DNA of 64,000 bases from Pseudomonas mendocina (GTDB lineage: Bacteria > Pseudomonadota > Gammaproteobacteria > Pseudomonadales > Pseudomonadaceae), in NCBI RefSeq assembly GCF_900636545.1, contig NZ_LR134290.1:3348001-3412000 (forward strand), in the 5' to 3' direction. This document shows positions 48,890-60,220 of this stretch, in pieces; positions within the stretch are counted from its first letter, which is position 1; each line of letters opens with the position of its first letter. Both the position numbers and the translations under genes were made by a program. The notes beneath the pieces were generated by a model. That model ran no database searches. It was given only the letters and a program-made list of their open reading frames with translations, and was not told the DNA's origin.

Positions 48890-48928
48890 CTTGCACAGCG
48901 CATAACGCTAAATGCTTGGCGTTACCGC

Positions 48929-49669
48929 TTAGCCTTCGGCGCTCTCGGCCGCGGCTTCTTCGACGAACTCTTCAGTCGCGCCGCCAGCGTTGCTGCGACC
49001 ACGGATCACGGCGTCAGCCATGGCACCCATGTACAGCTGGATGGCGCGGATGGCGTCGTCGTTACCCGGGATGATGTAGTCAACGCCTTCCGGGCTACTG
49101 TTGGTATCGACGATGCCGATGACCGGGATGCCCAGCTTGTTGGCTTCGGTGATAGCGATGCGCTCGTGGTCAACGTCGATCACGAACAGAGCGTCCGGCA
49201 GACCGCCCATGTCCTTGATACCACCCAGGCTGCGATCCAGTTTTTCCAGATCGCGGGAACGCATCAGGGCTTCTTTCTTGGTCAGCTTGGCGAAGGTGCC
49301 ATCCTGGGACTGGGTTTCCAGCTCGCGCAGGCGCTTGATCGAAGCACGAATGGTCTTGTAGTTGGTCAGCATGCCGCCCAGCCAGCGGTGATCGACGAAC
49401 GGCGAGCCGCAACGAGCAGCTTCTTCGCGAACGATCTTGCCAGCGGAACGCTTGGTGCCAACGAACAGAATCTTGTTCTTGCCAGCAGCCAGCTTTTCAA
49501 CGAACGACAGGGCGTCGTTGAACATCGGCAGGGTTTTTTCGAGGTTGATGATGTGAATCTTGTTGCGCGCGCCGAAAATGTACTTGCCCATTTTCGGGTT
49601 CCAGTAACGGGTCTGGTGGCCGAAGTGCACACCGGCCTTCAGCATATCGCGCATGTTGACTTGGGACAT
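48929..49669 (-). CDS. rpsB: 30S ribosomal protein S2
   Basis: 246 residues. [20 protein letters not shown] start, [55 protein letters not shown]. First gene of the rpsB–tsf–pyrH–frr cluster. ATG at 49669 with AAGGAA upstream; the long in-frame extension is not protein coding but leader. Confidence 0.97.
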   Translation of the reverse strand: MSQVNMRDMLKAGVHFGHQTRYWNPKMGKYIFGARNKIHIINLEKTLPMFNDALSFVEKLAAGKNKILFVGTKRSAGKIVREEAARCGSPFVDHRWLGGMLTNYKTIRASIKRLRELETQSQDGTFAKLTKKEALMRSRDLEKLDRSLGGIKDMGGLPDALFVIDVDHERIAITEANKLGIPVIGIVDTNSSPEGVDYIIPGNDDAIRAIQLYMGAMADAVIRGRSNAGGATEEFVEEAAAESAEG

Positions 49670-49804
49670 GATAGTTCCTTGATAAGTCGGGTTAGGCCTC
49701 CACGCATCCCAGCTTCCAACCCCTCGAACTTGTCGAAAGGCACCCAGGAAACCGTGTCGATACGTGTGTGGGTTTAAGCTTTCGAGCGCAGTGCCCGTAA
49801 AGCG
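49670..49804 (-). promoter_or_regulatory. rpsB 5' leader, probable S2 autoregulatory element
   Basis: About 135 bases from the putative start near 49804 to the rpsB ATG. The end of the leader contains GGGATGCGTGGAGGCCTAACCC followed by an ACTT segment (split here: GGGATGCGTGGAGG, CCTAACCC), which resembles the conserved GTGGAGGCATAACCCC of the E. coli rpsB leader that binds S2. Match is from memory of that leader and needs alignment. The rest of the 294-base rpsB–map gap (49820–49963) holds the map promoter region. Confidence 0.55.
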
Positions 49805-49810
49805 GCGCGT

Positions 49811-49819
49811 TTTATACCA
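49811..49819 (-). promoter_or_regulatory. Extended −10 promoter of rpsB
   Basis: Minus strand TGG-TATAAA (49819–49811): an extended −10 of the TGnTATAAT type. No good −35 at 16–18 bases, consistent with an extended −10 promoter. Gives a start near 49804. Confidence 0.5.
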
Positions 49820-49963
49820 CACAAAGCCGGCTCCGGCTACAAAAGCTCGCAAAGAACACGACCATCGCGCGCCAGACCAACGTCACGCTCACGCTGGCCT
49901 TTGGGGCTGGCACGGCGAAGCTGCTAAGATATCGCCCTTTCCGTTCGTGCCCGAGAGCTTCAT

Positions 49964-50746
49964 ATGACCGTCACCATCAAATCCGCCGAAGAAATCGAGA
50001 AAATGCGCGTGGCTGGCCGCCTGGCCGCCGAAGTGCTGGAGATGATCGGCGAGCACGTCAAGCCGGGCGTCACCACCGAAGAACTGGATCGCATCTGCCA
50101 TGACTATATCGTCAACGTGCAGAAGGCCATCCCCGCCCCGCTCAACTACAAGGGCTTTCCCAAATCGATCTGCACCTCGATCAACCACGTGGTGTGCCAT
50201 GGCATTCCCAACGACAAGCCATTGAAGGATGGCGACGTGCTGAACATCGACATCACCGTGATCAAGGATGGCTACCACGGCGATACCAGCAAGATGTTCA
50301 TGGTCGGCAAGGTCGCCGAATGGGCTGAGCGCCTGGCCAAGGTCACCCAGGAGTGCATGTATAAAGGTATCGAACTGGTCAAGCCGGGCACCCGCCTGGG
50401 CGACATTGGCGAAGTGATCCAGAAGCATGCCGAAAAGAACGGCTTCTCCGTGGTCCGCGAGTACTGCGGCCACGGCATCGGCGCCGTTTTCCACGAAGAG
50501 CCGCAGGTACTGCACTACGGCAAGGCCGGCACCGGCATGGAGCTCAAGGAAGGCATGACCTTCACCATCGAGCCGATGATCAACCAGGGCCGCCCGGAAA
50601 CCCGCCTGCTCGGCGATGGCTGGACGGCCATCACCAAGGACCGCAAGCTTTCCGCGCAGTGGGAGCACACCGTGCTGGTTACCGCTGACGGCTACGAGAT
50701 CCTGACCCTGCGCAGCGACGACACACTGCCACGCACCTCGGCCTGA
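49964..50746 (+). CDS. map: Methionine aminopeptidase type I
   Basis: 260 residues. Removes N-terminal Met from nascent proteins. Metal ligands in [20 protein letters not shown] (two Asp), [18 protein letters not shown] (His), [10 protein letters not shown] (Glu) and WEHTVLV (Glu). Divergent from rpsB; glnD follows on the same strand after 32 bases. Confidence 0.96.
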   Translation: MTVTIKSAEEIEKMRVAGRLAAEVLEMIGEHVKPGVTTEELDRICHDYIVNVQKAIPAPLNYKGFPKSICTSINHVVCHGIPNDKPLKDGDVLNIDITVIKDGYHGDTSKMFMVGKVAEWAERLAKVTQECMYKGIELVKPGTRLGDIGEVIQKHAEKNGFSVVREYCGHGIGAVFHEEPQVLHYGKAGTGMELKEGMTFTIEPMINQGRPETRLLGDGWTAITKDRKLSAQWEHTVLVTADGYEILTLRSDDTLPRTSA

Positions 50747-50778
50747 TCACCCCTACCCTATATAAGGAAGGCAATTGC

Positions 50779-53475
50779 ATGCCGCAGATGGACCCCGAAC
50801 TGTTTGACCGTGGTCAGTTCCAGGCCGAGCTGGCTCTCAAGTCCAGCCCCATCGCGGCATTCAAGAAGGCCATCCGCAGCGCGCGCGAAGTCCTTGATGC
50901 GCGTTTTCGCGATGGCCGCGACATTCGCCGCCTGGTCGAGGATCGCGCCTGGTTCGTCGACCAGATCCTGCAGGAGGCCTGGAAGCGCTTCGCCTGGAGC
51001 GAGGACGCCGACATCGCCCTGCTGGCAGTCGGCGGCTACGGCCGCGGCGAACTGCACCCCTACTCGGATATCGACCTGCTGATCCTACTGGGCAGCGATG
51101 ATCACGAGATGTTCCGCGAGCCCATCGAAGGCTTCCTCACCCTGCTTTGGGATATCGGCCTGGAAGTCGGCCAGAGTGTGCGCTCGGTCGATGAATGCGC
51201 CGAAGAGGCGCGCGCCGACCTGACGGTGATCACCAACCTGATGGAAAGCCGCACCATCGCCGGCCCGGAGCGCCTGCGCCAGCGCATGCAGCAGGTCACC
51301 AGCACAGACCAGATGTGGCCGAGCAAGCACTTCTATCAGGCCAAGCGTGACGAGCGCAGAGCGCGCCACGCCAAGTACAACGACACCGAGTACAACCTCG
51401 AACCCAACGTCAAAGGTTCACCCGGTGGCCTGCGTGACATCCAGACCGTGCTCTGGGTCGCTCGCCGCCAGTTCGACACCCTCAATCTGCAAGCCCTGGT
51501 CGGCCAGGGCTTTCTGCTGGAGAGCGAATACGCCCTGCTCTCCTCCAGCCAGGAGTTCCTGTGGAAGGTGCGTTATGCCCTGCACATGCTCGCCGGGCGC
51601 GCGGAAGACCGCCTGCTGTTCGACTACCAGGCGAAGATCGCCGCCCTGTTCGGCTACAAGGATGGTGATGGCAAGCGCAGCATCGAGCACTTCATGCAGA
51701 AGTACTACCGGGTGGTGATGGGCATTTCCGAACTGTCGGACCTGATCAACCAGCACTTCGAGGAAGTCATCCTGCGCGCTGGCGAAAGCGGTCCGGCAAC
51801 GCCATTGAACAGCCGCTTCCAGGTGCGCGACCGCTATATCGAGGTCACCCACCCGAACGTCTTCAAGCGCACGCCGTTCGCCATCATCGAAATCTTCGTG
51901 CTGATGGCGCAGCACCCGGAGATCAAGGGCGTACGCGCCGACAGCATCCGCCTGCTACGCGACAGCCGCCACCTGATCGATGACGACTTCCGCAAGGACA
52001 TCCGCAACACCAGCCTGTTCATCGAGCTGTTCAAGTGCAAGGAAGGCATCCACCGCAACCTGCGCAGAATGAATCGCTACGGCATTCTCGGTCGCTACCT
52101 GCCGGAGTTCGGCCATATCGTCGGGCAAATGCAGCATGACCTGTTCCACATCTATACGGTCGATGCGCACACCCTCAACCTGATCAAGCACCTGCGCAAG
52201 TTCCGCTGGCCGGAGCTGGCGGAGAAGTTCCCGCTGGCCAGCAAGCTGATCGACAAGCTGCCCAAGCCGGAGCTGATCTACCTCGCCGGCCTCTACCACG
52301 ATATCGGCAAGGGCCGCGGTGGCGATCACTCCGAGCTCGGCGCGGTGGATGCCGAAGCCTTCGCCCGTCGCCATCATCTGCCGGCCTGGGACAGCGCGCT
52401 GATCGTCTGGCTGGTGCAGCATCACCTGGTGATGTCCACCACCGCGCAGCGCAAGGACCTCTCCGACCCGCAGGTGATTCACGACTTCGCTCAATTCGTC
52501 GGCGACCAGACGCATCTGGATTATCTCTACGTGCTGACCGTGGCCGACATAAACGCTACCAACCCCAGCCTTTGGAATTCCTGGCGCGCCAGCCTGCTGC
52601 GCCAGCTCTACACCGAAACCAAGCGCGCCCTGCGCCGCGGCCTGGAAAACCCGCTGGATCGCGAAGAGCAGATTCGCCAGACGCAGAGCGCCGCCCTCGA
52701 CATCCTGGTGCGCGGCGGAACCGACCCGGACGATGCCGAGCAGCTATGGAGCCAGCTCGGCGACGACTACTTCCTGCGCCACACGGCCAACGACGTGGCC
52801 TGGCACACCGACGCCATTCTCCAGCACCCCGACGATGGCGGCCCGCTGGTACTGATGAAGGAAACCACTCAGCGCGAGTTCGAGGGCGGCACGCAGATAT
52901 TCATCTACGCACCGGACCAGCACGACTTCTTCGCCGTGACCGTGGCTGCCATGAGCCAACTCAACCTGAACATTCATGACGCGCGGATCATCACCTCCAC
53001 CAGCCAGTTCACCCTGGACACCTACGTGGTGCTGGATGCAGATGGCGGCTCGATCGGCAACAATCCCGCCCGCATCCAGCAGATTCGCGAAGGACTGATC
53101 GAAGCGCTGAAGAACCCCGATGACTACCCGACCATCATCCAGCGTCGGGTACCGCGCCAGCTCAAGCACTTCGCCTTCGCCCCGCAGGTGACCATTCACA
53201 ATGACGCGCAGCGGCCGGTGACCATCCTCGAGCTTACCGCCCCGGACCGCCCCGGACTGCTGGCACGGATCGGACGCATCTTCCTCGAATACGACCTGTC
53301 GCTGCAGAACGCCAAGATCGCCACCCTAGGCGAGCGCGTCGAAGACGTATTCTTCATTACCGACGACAAGGGCCAGCCGCTGTCCGACCCCGAGTTCTGC
53401 GCCCGCCTGCAGGAAGCGATCATCGCCAAGCTCGCCGAACCAAGTGCCCCGAGCACGACGCAGATCACCTTCTGA
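50779..53475 (+). CDS. glnD: [Protein-PII] uridylyltransferase / uridylyl-removing enzyme
   Basis: 898 residues, the nitrogen sensor. Nucleotidyltransferase motif [20 protein letters not shown] (about 77–96); HD domain [16 protein letters not shown] (about 509); ACT domains near 715 ([20 protein letters not shown]) and 820 ([20 protein letters not shown]). It uridylylates PII (GlnK) when glutamine is low and removes UMP when it is high. Together with map on one transcript; a hairpin follows. Confidence 0.97.
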   Translation: MPQMDPELFDRGQFQAELALKSSPIAAFKKAIRSAREVLDARFRDGRDIRRLVEDRAWFVDQILQEAWKRFAWSEDADIALLAVGGYGRGELHPYSDIDLLILLGSDDHEMFREPIEGFLTLLWDIGLEVGQSVRSVDECAEEARADLTVITNLMESRTIAGPERLRQRMQQVTSTDQMWPSKHFYQAKRDERRARHAKYNDTEYNLEPNVKGSPGGLRDIQTVLWVARRQFDTLNLQALVGQGFLLESEYALLSSSQEFLWKVRYALHMLAGRAEDRLLFDYQAKIAALFGYKDGDGKRSIEHFMQKYYRVVMGISELSDLINQHFEEVILRAGESGPATPLNSRFQVRDRYIEVTHPNVFKRTPFAIIEIFVLMAQHPEIKGVRADSIRLLRDSRHLIDDDFRKDIRNTSLFIELFKCKEGIHRNLRRMNRYGILGRYLPEFGHIVGQMQHDLFHIYTVDAHTLNLIKHLRKFRWPELAEKFPLASKLIDKLPKPELIYLAGLYHDIGKGRGGDHSELGAVDAEAFARRHHLPAWDSALIVWLVQHHLVMSTTAQRKDLSDPQVIHDFAQFVGDQTHLDYLYVLTVADINATNPSLWNSWRASLLRQLYTETKRALRRGLENPLDREEQIRQTQSAALDILVRGGTDPDDAEQLWSQLGDDYFLRHTANDVAWHTDAILQHPDDGGPLVLMKETTQREFEGGTQIFIYAPDQHDFFAVTVAAMSQLNLNIHDARIITSTSQFTLDTYVVLDADGGSIGNNPARIQQIREGLIEALKNPDDYPTIIQRRVPRQLKHFAFAPQVTIHNDAQRPVTILELTAPDRPGLLARIGRIFLEYDLSLQNAKIATLGERVEDVFFITDDKGQPLSDPEFCARLQEAIIAKLAEPSAPSTTQITF

Positions 53476-53479
53476 GCAC

Positions 53480-53505
53480 CTGGATGCGGCGGGCGCCGCA
53501 TCCAG
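53480..53505. terminator. Hairpin between glnD and chemoreceptor
   Basis: CTGGATGCGGC (53480–53490), loop GGGC, GCCGCATCCAG (53495–53505): an 11-bp perfect stem five bases after the glnD stop between convergent genes. No T run on either side, so a non-canonical or bidirectional stop. Confidence 0.55.
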
Positions 53506-53513
53506 GGCCAGAC

Positions 53514-55406
53514 TCAGATCCTGAAGCTGTCTACCAGTTGCTTGAGCCGACGGACCTGCTGATCCAGCTCGGTACAGGCACTGAGGCTGGACTGCAGGTT
53601 GCGTACACCATCCTGGTTCAACGTGTTGATCTCGGTGATGTCCATGTTCAGGCTCTCGATCACCGAGGTTTGCTCCTCGGTAGCGGTCGCCACTGACTGG
53701 TTCATGCCGTCGATCTCACCGATGCGCCGGGTCACGCCGCGCAGGTTCTCGCCGGCCTGCCCACCGATGCGCACACTGTCGTCACTGAAGCGACGACTCT
53801 CGGCCATGGTCGCCACGGCGTCACGGGCTCCAGCCTGCAGTTGCTCGATCATCTGCTGGATCTCCAGCGCCGAGCTCTGCGTACGCTGCGCCAGGTTGCG
53901 CACCTCATCGGCGACCACGGCAAAACCTCGCCCGGCCTCACCGGCACGCGCCGCCTCGATGGCGGCGTTGAGCGCCAGCAGGTTGGTCTGCTCGGAAATG
54001 CCCTTGATCACATCGAGAATCTGGCCGATGTCGTTGCTCTTCTCGCTGAGCAGTTCGATATGCCGACCGGAAGCCTGGATCTTCTCCGACAGCTCCCCCA
54101 TCGAACTCAGGGTCCGTTCCACCATGCCCTGGCCTTCCTCGGCGTCACGGCGCGCATCACTGGCCTGCACGGAAGCATCGGCAGCATTGCGCGCGATCTC
54201 CTGGGCGGCTGCACCGAGCTCGTTGATCGCGGCGGCGACGCTGTCGGTGCGCGCGGCCTGTTCACTGGAGTTACCCATGGAGGCATTGGACGCCTGCACC
54301 ACGGTGCTGACCCGTGCATGCACCTCGCGGGTCGCGGAGGCCACTTCGCGGATGGATTCGTGAATACGCTCGACGAAGCGGTTGAAGGCCCCCGCCAACT
54401 CACCGAACTCGTCGCCGGAGGCGATCGTCAGGCGCTGGGTCAGATCCCCCTCACCTTCGGCGATGCCGCCCATGGCGTGGCTCATCACGTGCAGCGGACG
54501 CAGCAGGATACGGATCAGCGCACCAAGCAGGATCAGGATGGCAACCACGCCGATGATCGTGACCATCAGCGCAGACACGCGAAACTCGCTGAGCGCGGCG
54601 AACGCCTTGCCCTCATCGACGGATAAACCGACGTACCAGCGCACGCCCGACAGCCCCTTCACTGGCAGGAAGGTGACCAGACGAGCGCTACCCTCGATGG
54701 ACGAAGCATCCTGCAGGCCAGGTTGCAGACGTGGTGCACCGCTGGGGAATAGGTCCGCCAGGGTCTTGAGCACCAGGCTCTTGTCGGGATGCACCAGCAC
54801 CGTGCCCTTCTCGTCGACCAGGAAGGCGTAGCCCATGCCGCCGAGATCGAAGGAATTGAGGATGTCATCAACCGTCTGCAATTTCAGGTCGCCGCCGACC
54901 ACACCCTGCAGGGCACCGCCAACGCTGACCGGTCGGGTGATGGTGATCAGCAGACCGTCACGCGGATCGGCCGCCAGGTAAGGCTCGGTAAGGCCTGGCC
55001 CGCTGCTGCCCACCGCACTCTTGTACCAGGGACGCTGACGCGGATCGTAACCGGCAGGCAACTCGCTGGCCGGGAACTGGGTATAGGTGCCGTCAGCCTG
55101 GCCGAAGTAGGCATAAAGGAAGGCCGATGCGATGCTGCGATGCTGCAGGTTGCGGCGCAGTGGTTCGGGCGAGCTGTCGTCCTGGACGGATTCGGCGAGG
55201 TTATCCAGCAACTGCATGCGCCCATCGAGCCAGTGCTGGATGTTGCCAGTGGAGACGATTCCGACGTCGTTCAGATAGTTGGACAGATTGTCGCGGATCG
55301 CATTGCGTTGCAGGTAATCGTTATACAAGGCAAATGACGCGAAAGCCGCGATGACCACCAGGGAAGCAGCCAGCATGATCTTGTGACTGAATTTGAGGGT
55401 GCGCAT
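53514..55406 (-). CDS. Methyl-accepting chemotaxis protein, dCache type
   Basis: 630 residues. Membrane helix 1 ([19 protein letters not shown]), periplasmic double-Cache domain (about 40–275) with PRQRPWYK and [21 protein letters not shown], membrane helix 2 ([20 protein letters not shown]), HAMP and the long coiled-coil signalling domain with hairpin-tip region [20 protein letters not shown]. Resembles the PctA/PctB amino acid receptors of P. aeruginosa, so an amino acid ligand is likely but not shown. No C-terminal CheR pentapeptide. ATG at 55406; a Met 13 codons earlier is possible. Confidence 0.9.
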   Translation of the reverse strand: MRTLKFSHKIMLAASLVVIAAFASFALYNDYLQRNAIRDNLSNYLNDVGIVSTGNIQHWLDGRMQLLDNLAESVQDDSSPEPLRRNLQHRSIASAFLYAYFGQADGTYTQFPASELPAGYDPRQRPWYKSAVGSSGPGLTEPYLAADPRDGLLITITRPVSVGGALQGVVGGDLKLQTVDDILNSFDLGGMGYAFLVDEKGTVLVHPDKSLVLKTLADLFPSGAPRLQPGLQDASSIEGSARLVTFLPVKGLSGVRWYVGLSVDEGKAFAALSEFRVSALMVTIIGVVAILILLGALIRILLRPLHVMSHAMGGIAEGEGDLTQRLTIASGDEFGELAGAFNRFVERIHESIREVASATREVHARVSTVVQASNASMGNSSEQAARTDSVAAAINELGAAAQEIARNAADASVQASDARRDAEEGQGMVERTLSSMGELSEKIQASGRHIELLSEKSNDIGQILDVIKGISEQTNLLALNAAIEAARAGEAGRGFAVVADEVRNLAQRTQSSALEIQQMIEQLQAGARDAVATMAESRRFSDDSVRIGGQAGENLRGVTRRIGEIDGMNQSVATATEEQTSVIESLNMDITEINTLNQDGVRNLQSSLSACTELDQQVRRLKQLVDSFRI

Positions 55407-55607
55407 GGAGAGAACTCGCCGGAAGAAGGGATGAACGGGTGACATGAGGATTATCGGCTGAGCGTGTGCCGTCTTGAGCTACACAGGCATCGGTTTGGCG
55501 ACCTAAACGGATGGAAAACGGACGGACAAAGGGAATTTCCCCAAAGGGCCTGCCGTGCTAGTGTCGCCAGCTTTGTCGCCGCCTCACAAAGGACCCGTCG
55601 GATCATC

Positions 55608-56804
55608 ATGAACCACGCCCTCGCCCAGTTGCAGCCCTACCCGTTCGAAAAGCTCCGCGCCCTGCTTGCCGGCGTGCAACCTGCCGCCGACCGCTCGCCG
55701 ATCGCCCTGTCGATCGGCGAGCCCAAGCACCGCTCACCGGACTTCGTCGGCCAGGCCCTGACCGCCAACCTCGACAAGCTGGCTGTGTATCCGACCACCC
55801 TGGGCCTGCCCGAACTGCGCCAGAGCATTGCCAACTGGTGCGAACGCCGTTTCGGCGTGCCGGCAGGCTGGCTGGATGCCGCGCGCCACGTGCTGCCGGT
55901 CAACGGTACGCGCGAGGCGCTGTTCGCCTTCACCCAGACGGTGGTCGACCGCGATGCCAGGGGCCTGGTAGTCAGCCCCAATCCGTTCTATCAGATCTAC
56001 GAAGGCGCCGCGTTCCTTGCCGGTGCCGAGCCGCACTATCTGCCGTGCCTGGAAGCTCACGGCTTCAACCCGGATTTCGAGGCAGTGCCGGCAGAGGTCT
56101 GGCAACGCTGCCAGATCCTGTTCCTCTGCTCGCCCGGCAATCCCACCGGCGCGCTGATCCCGGTCGAGACTCTGAAAAAACTGATCGCCCTGGCTGATGA
56201 ACACGACTTCGTCATCGCCGCCGACGAGTGCTACAGCGAACTGTACTTCGACGAAGATACTCCGCCTCCGGGCCTGCTCAGCGCCTGCGCCGAGCTGGGC
56301 CGCAGCGATTTCAAACGCTGCGTGGTATTCCATAGCCTGTCCAAGCGCTCCAACCTGCCGGGCCTGCGCTCGGGCTTCGTCGCCGGCGACGCCGAGATCC
56401 TCAAGGATTTCCTGCTCTATCGCACCTACCACGGCTGTGCCATGCCGGTGCAGACCCAGCTGGCCAGCGTAGCGGCCTGGAACGACGAGGCGCATGTGCG
56501 CGCCAACCGTGATCTGTATCGTGAGAAGTTCGATGCGGTGCTGAAAATTCTGGCCCCGGTGATGGACGTTCAGCGCCCGGATGGCGGCTTCTATCTGTGG
56601 GCTCGCACGCCGGGTGACGACACCCTGTTCACCCGCGACCTGTTCGCCAGCGAACACGTGACGGTGGTGCCGGGCTCGTACCTGTCGCGTGAGGTCGATG
56701 GCGTCAATCCGGGCGCCGGACGCGTGCGCATGGCGCTGGTCGCGCCCCTGGCAGAATGCATCGAGGCCGCCGAGCGCATCGCCCGCTTCATTCGCGGCGC
56801 CTGA
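55608..56804 (+). CDS. dapC: Succinyldiaminopimelate transaminase
   Basis: 398 residues, class I/II aminotransferase. PLP Lys in HSLSKRSNLPGLRSGF; FLCSPGNPTGALIPVE; ADECYSELYFDEDTPP. Lysine/meso-DAP pathway. The position next to glnD and dapD matches the dapC gene of P. aeruginosa. ATG at 55608 (MNHALAQLQPYPFEKLRALL). Divergent from the chemoreceptor. Confidence 0.92.
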   Translation: MNHALAQLQPYPFEKLRALLAGVQPAADRSPIALSIGEPKHRSPDFVGQALTANLDKLAVYPTTLGLPELRQSIANWCERRFGVPAGWLDAARHVLPVNGTREALFAFTQTVVDRDARGLVVSPNPFYQIYEGAAFLAGAEPHYLPCLEAHGFNPDFEAVPAEVWQRCQILFLCSPGNPTGALIPVETLKKLIALADEHDFVIAADECYSELYFDEDTPPPGLLSACAELGRSDFKRCVVFHSLSKRSNLPGLRSGFVAGDAEILKDFLLYRTYHGCAMPVQTQLASVAAWNDEAHVRANRDLYREKFDAVLKILAPVMDVQRPDGGFYLWARTPGDDTLFTRDLFASEHVTVVPGSYLSREVDGVNPGAGRVRMALVAPLAECIEAAERIARFIRGA

Positions 56805-56867
56805 AGCCCTCTATAGTCGTGGCTAAAGCCCCTCCCCCAGGAACCTGGCATACGGAGGGCCTGAGCC

Positions 56868-56952
56868 CGTAGGGCGGGTGCAACCCGCCCCCTGCCCGCT
56901 GCCGAGGCAGGGCCCGGCGGATTGTTCGCTTCGCGCCTGAATCCGCCCTACG
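56868..56952. repeat. Palindromic repeat between dapC and antiporter
   Basis: CGTAGGGCGGG (56868–56878) and CCGCCCTACG (56943–56952) are inverted ends; inside are further hairpins such as GGCGGGTGCAACCCGCC and CCCTGC...GCAGGG. This GTAGGGCGG...CCGCCCTAC type repeat is common in P. mendocina-like genomes. It fills the space between convergent genes. Confidence 0.7.
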
Positions 56953-56968
56953 AATGAACGCGGGCGCC

Positions 56969-58603
56969 TCAGCTATTGTGTAGACGCGCCTCGGCGATAT
57001 CCAGATCGCGCAGAATTTCGGTCAGCATGTCGTCATCCAGCTCGTTGTCCTTACGCATGCGGTACAGCTCCAGCCGCTGAGTGCGCAGTGCCTGCAGACG
57101 CAGGCGGTACTCCAGACGATCCACTTCGCGCTGCTGCTCCCGCGACTCCTCGCCGTCGCGGGCACGCTCGAGCAGGTCGCGGTATTCGCTCATCAGCCGG
57201 GCCTTGACCTCCGCCGAGGAAATCGCGCCCTCGGCATTGGCCGCGCGCTCGTCCTCGGATTCCAGGTAGCGAATCGCCGACTCCAGTATCACTGCACGAT
57301 GACGATTGAGTTCACGCTCGCGCAAGGCCGCATTGTCCTGAGGCAGGCGCGGCAATATCCGCGGTAAAGCCACACTGGCCACCAGCAGCGAGAGCAGGAT
57401 CACCCCGGCGGCGAGCAGAATCAGCAGATCACGCTGGGGAAACGCCTGGCCACTGTTGAGCAGCAACGGCAGCGACATCACGCCAGCCAGGGTTACCGCC
57501 CCACGCACGCCGCCCAGGGTCAGCACTGCGCTCAGCGCGATACGGGACTGCCCGGCGAAACGCGTCGGCTCGCCACGCAGGCGGCGCACCGCCCCGGAAA
57601 CCCGCCAGTAGCCGTAGACCCAGACGAAACGCAGCAGCATCAGAATCGCGTAGATCGCCACCACCATGCCTAGCGCCTCGAGGGCGAACAGCCAGGGCGC
57701 CTCATGCATGCCCAGCGCGGCATCGAGAATGTCAGGCAACTGCAAGCCGAGCAGCAGGAAGATCAGGCCGTTGAATGTGAACTCCAGTAAGGTCCAGACG
57801 CTGCGATTGAGCAGGCGCGTGGAGGTCTGCCTGGGCAGCAGATCGAGGCGGCTCTGCATCATCCCTGCCGCCACTGCGGAAAGAATACCGGACAGCCCCA
57901 GATGCTCGGCGGCGACATAGGCGGCGAATGGCAGCAACAACAGCAACAGTACGTGCGGTGCTGGGTCTTCCCAGCCACGGGCGATCATCCAGGCGCGCAA
58001 ACGCCCCAGCAGGTAGCTCAGGGCCACACCAACGGCCAGGCCACCGAAGGCCACCAGCACGAATTGCACACCAGCGTCGGTAATCGAGAACACCCCGGTC
58101 AGGGTCGCTGCCACGGCGAATTTGAACGCCACCAGGCCCGAGGCGTCGTTCATCAGCGCCTCGCCCTGCAGCAAATTGTTCAAGGTGCTCGGCAGGCGCC
58201 CATGGGTGATCGCCGACACCGCCACGGCGTCGGTCGGCGACAACACGGCGGCCAGCGCGAAGCAGGCAGCGAGTGGCACCTGAGGCAACAACCAGTGAAT
58301 GAAGTGTCCGGCGCCAAGGATGGTGAAAAACACTAGGGCGAAGGCCAGCAACAGGATCGGCGTGCGCAACTGGCGGAACTGCCCCTTGGGCATTCGCCAA
58401 CCATCGACGAACAGCAGCGGCGGGATGAATAGCAGCAAAAACAGCTCAGGCTCGAGGCGCACATGCAGCCCCAGCACGGGTATCGCCAGCAGCGCGCCGA
58501 TCAATATCTGCAGCAGCGGTAGCGGCAACGGGATGAACTGAGCGGTAATGCGGGTGCCACTGACCACCAGTAGCATGGTCAGGATGGTGTAGAGCAGTTG
58601 CAT
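56969..58603 (-). CDS. Na+/H+ antiporter, CPA1 (NhaP/YjcE) family
   Basis: 544 residues. About 12 membrane segments in the first 400 residues. Ion-site signature in AAVLSPTDAVAVSAITHGRL and GEALMNDASGLVAFKFAVA, both typical of CPA1 exchangers. Soluble charged helical C-terminus (about 410–544, rich in R/E/L) suited to regulation. Exchanges cytoplasmic Na+ or K+ for protons. Transcribed alone; 178 bases separate it from the divergent ArsC-like gene. Confidence 0.9.
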   Translation of the reverse strand: MQLLYTILTMLLVVSGTRITAQFIPLPLPLLQILIGALLAIPVLGLHVRLEPELFLLLFIPPLLFVDGWRMPKGQFRQLRTPILLLAFALVFFTILGAGHFIHWLLPQVPLAACFALAAVLSPTDAVAVSAITHGRLPSTLNNLLQGEALMNDASGLVAFKFAVAATLTGVFSITDAGVQFVLVAFGGLAVGVALSYLLGRLRAWMIARGWEDPAPHVLLLLLLPFAAYVAAEHLGLSGILSAVAAGMMQSRLDLLPRQTSTRLLNRSVWTLLEFTFNGLIFLLLGLQLPDILDAALGMHEAPWLFALEALGMVVAIYAILMLLRFVWVYGYWRVSGAVRRLRGEPTRFAGQSRIALSAVLTLGGVRGAVTLAGVMSLPLLLNSGQAFPQRDLLILLAAGVILLSLLVASVALPRILPRLPQDNAALRERELNRHRAVILESAIRYLESEDERAANAEGAISSAEVKARLMSEYRDLLERARDGEESREQQREVDRLEYRLRLQALRTQRLELYRMRKDNELDDDMLTEILRDLDIAEARLHNS

Positions 58604-58781
58604 GGGACCAACCTCGATGGAGCAGGCCCCATTCTAGAGGCTTGCTTGCCTTTGGTGCGAGCCACCCGGCCGCCGACGCCACAACGCAGACGCTACCCGG
58701 CGCTCATGGCATAATGCTCGGCCAAAATTTCGAAGACAGACCGCGCCCGCCTAGTGGGGCGCCAGCAACATAGGAAGTGCA

Positions 58782-59129
58782 ATGAGCTACGTCCTCTACG
58801 GCATCAAAGCCTGCGACACCATGAAGAAGGCCCGCACCTGGCTCGATGAGCACAAGGTCAACTACGCCTTTCACGACTACAAGAGCGCGGGCATCGACCG
58901 CGCCAGCCTGGAAAAGTGGTGCAACGAGCACGGCTGGGAAACCATCCTGAACCGCGCCGGCACGACTTTCCGCAAGCTCGATGACGCACAGAAAGCCGAC
59001 CTCGACCAGGCCAAGGCCATCGACCTGATGCTAGCCCAACCGTCGATGATCAAGCGCCCGGTACTCGATATGGGCGGCAAGACCCTGGTCGGTTTCAAAC
59101 CGGATAACTACCAAGCCGCGCTGGCCTGA
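58782..59129 (+). CDS. ArsC/Spx-family reductase (YffB type)
   Basis: 115 residues, thioredoxin-like fold. MSYVLYGIKACDTMKKARTW has the single N-terminal Cys; LNRAGTTFRKL and MIKRPVLDMGGKTLVGFKPD contain the RP motif of the family. Members such as E. coli YffB bind glutathione but are not arsenate reductases; the gene name arsC would be misleading. 37 bases upstream of dapD. Confidence 0.88.
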   Translation: MSYVLYGIKACDTMKKARTWLDEHKVNYAFHDYKSAGIDRASLEKWCNEHGWETILNRAGTTFRKLDDAQKADLDQAKAIDLMLAQPSMIKRPVLDMGGKTLVGFKPDNYQAALA

Positions 59130-59166
59130 ACAATCTCACCCCGATTTCGTTGCAAGGAACCCATCT

Positions 59167-60201
59167 ATGAGCACCTCCCTCTTCAGCATCGCCTTCGGCG
59201 TTGGCACCCAGAACCGCCAGGGCAACTGGCTGGAAGTCTTCTATGCACTGCCGCTGCTCAATCCGACCAGCGAACTGGTGGCCAAGGCCGCCGAGAAGCT
59301 CGGCTATCAGGGCGGCAACCAGGCCATCGCCTTCAGCACTGCACAAGCTGCCGATCTGGCTGAAGCGCTGAAAGGCGTGGACGCGGCTCAAGCGGCACTG
59401 CTGACCCGCCTGGCCGAAAGCCACAACCCGCTGGTCGCCACTTTCCTGGCTGAGGATGCTGCACCGACCAGCACCCCGGAGGCCTATCTCAAGCTGCACC
59501 TGCTGTCGCATCGTCTGGTCAAGCCACACGGCCTGAGCCTGGCGGGCATCTTCCCGCTGCTGCCCAACGTCGCCTGGACCAGCCAGGGTGCTGTCGACCT
59601 GAACGAGCTGGCCGAGCGTCAGCTGGAAGCGCGCCTGAAGGGCGAGCTTCTGGAAGTGTTCTCGGTGGATAAATTCCCGAAAATGACCGACTACGTGGTG
59701 CCGGCTGGCGTACGTATCGCCGACAGTGCTCGCGTGCGCCTGGGTGCCTACATCGGCGAAGGCACCACCGTGATGCACGAAGGTTTCGTCAACTTCAACG
59801 GCGGTACCGAAGGTCCGGGCATGATCGAAGGCCGTGTCTCCGCTGGCGTGTTCGTCGGCAAGGGATCGGACCTGGGCGGCGGCTGCTCTACCATGGGCAC
59901 CCTGTCCGGCGGCGGCAACATCATCATCAGCGTTGGCGAAGGTTGCCTGATCGGCGCCAACGCCGGCATCGGTATCCCGCTGGGCGACCGCAATACCGTG
60001 GAAGCCGGCCTGTACATCACCGCCGGCACCAAGGTGAACCTGCTCGACGAGGGCAACGCCCTGGTCAAGGTGGTCAAGGCGCGCGACCTGGCTGGCCAGC
60101 CAGACCTGCTGTTCCGTCGCAACTCGCTGACCGGTGCCGTGGAGTGCAAGACCCACAAGTCGGCCATTGAGCTGAACGAAGCCCTGCACGCTCACAACTA
60201 A
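59167..60201 (+). CDS. dapD: 2,3,4,5-tetrahydropyridine-2,6-dicarboxylate N-succinyltransferase
   Basis: 344 residues, the long pseudomonad DapD. Left-handed beta-helix with VRLGAYIGEGTTVMHEGFVN, GGTEGPGMIEGRVSAGVFVG, GEGCLIGANAGIGIPLGD. Succinylates tetrahydrodipicolinate one step before DapC. Start ATG at 59167 with AAGGA upstream. Confidence 0.95.
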   Translation: MSTSLFSIAFGVGTQNRQGNWLEVFYALPLLNPTSELVAKAAEKLGYQGGNQAIAFSTAQAADLAEALKGVDAAQAALLTRLAESHNPLVATFLAEDAAPTSTPEAYLKLHLLSHRLVKPHGLSLAGIFPLLPNVAWTSQGAVDLNELAERQLEARLKGELLEVFSVDKFPKMTDYVVPAGVRIADSARVRLGAYIGEGTTVMHEGFVNFNGGTEGPGMIEGRVSAGVFVGKGSDLGGGCSTMGTLSGGGNIIISVGEGCLIGANAGIGIPLGDRNTVEAGLYITAGTKVNLLDEGNALVKVVKARDLAGQPDLLFRRNSLTGAVECKTHKSAIELNEALHAHN

Positions 60202-60220
60202 GAGGCAGCGCCAAGCTGCA

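Noticed and set aside
56868..56952. Terminator shared by dapC and the antiporter gene
   Set aside because: The inverted arms belong to a dispersed repeat and no T run follows; it is listed as a repeat only.
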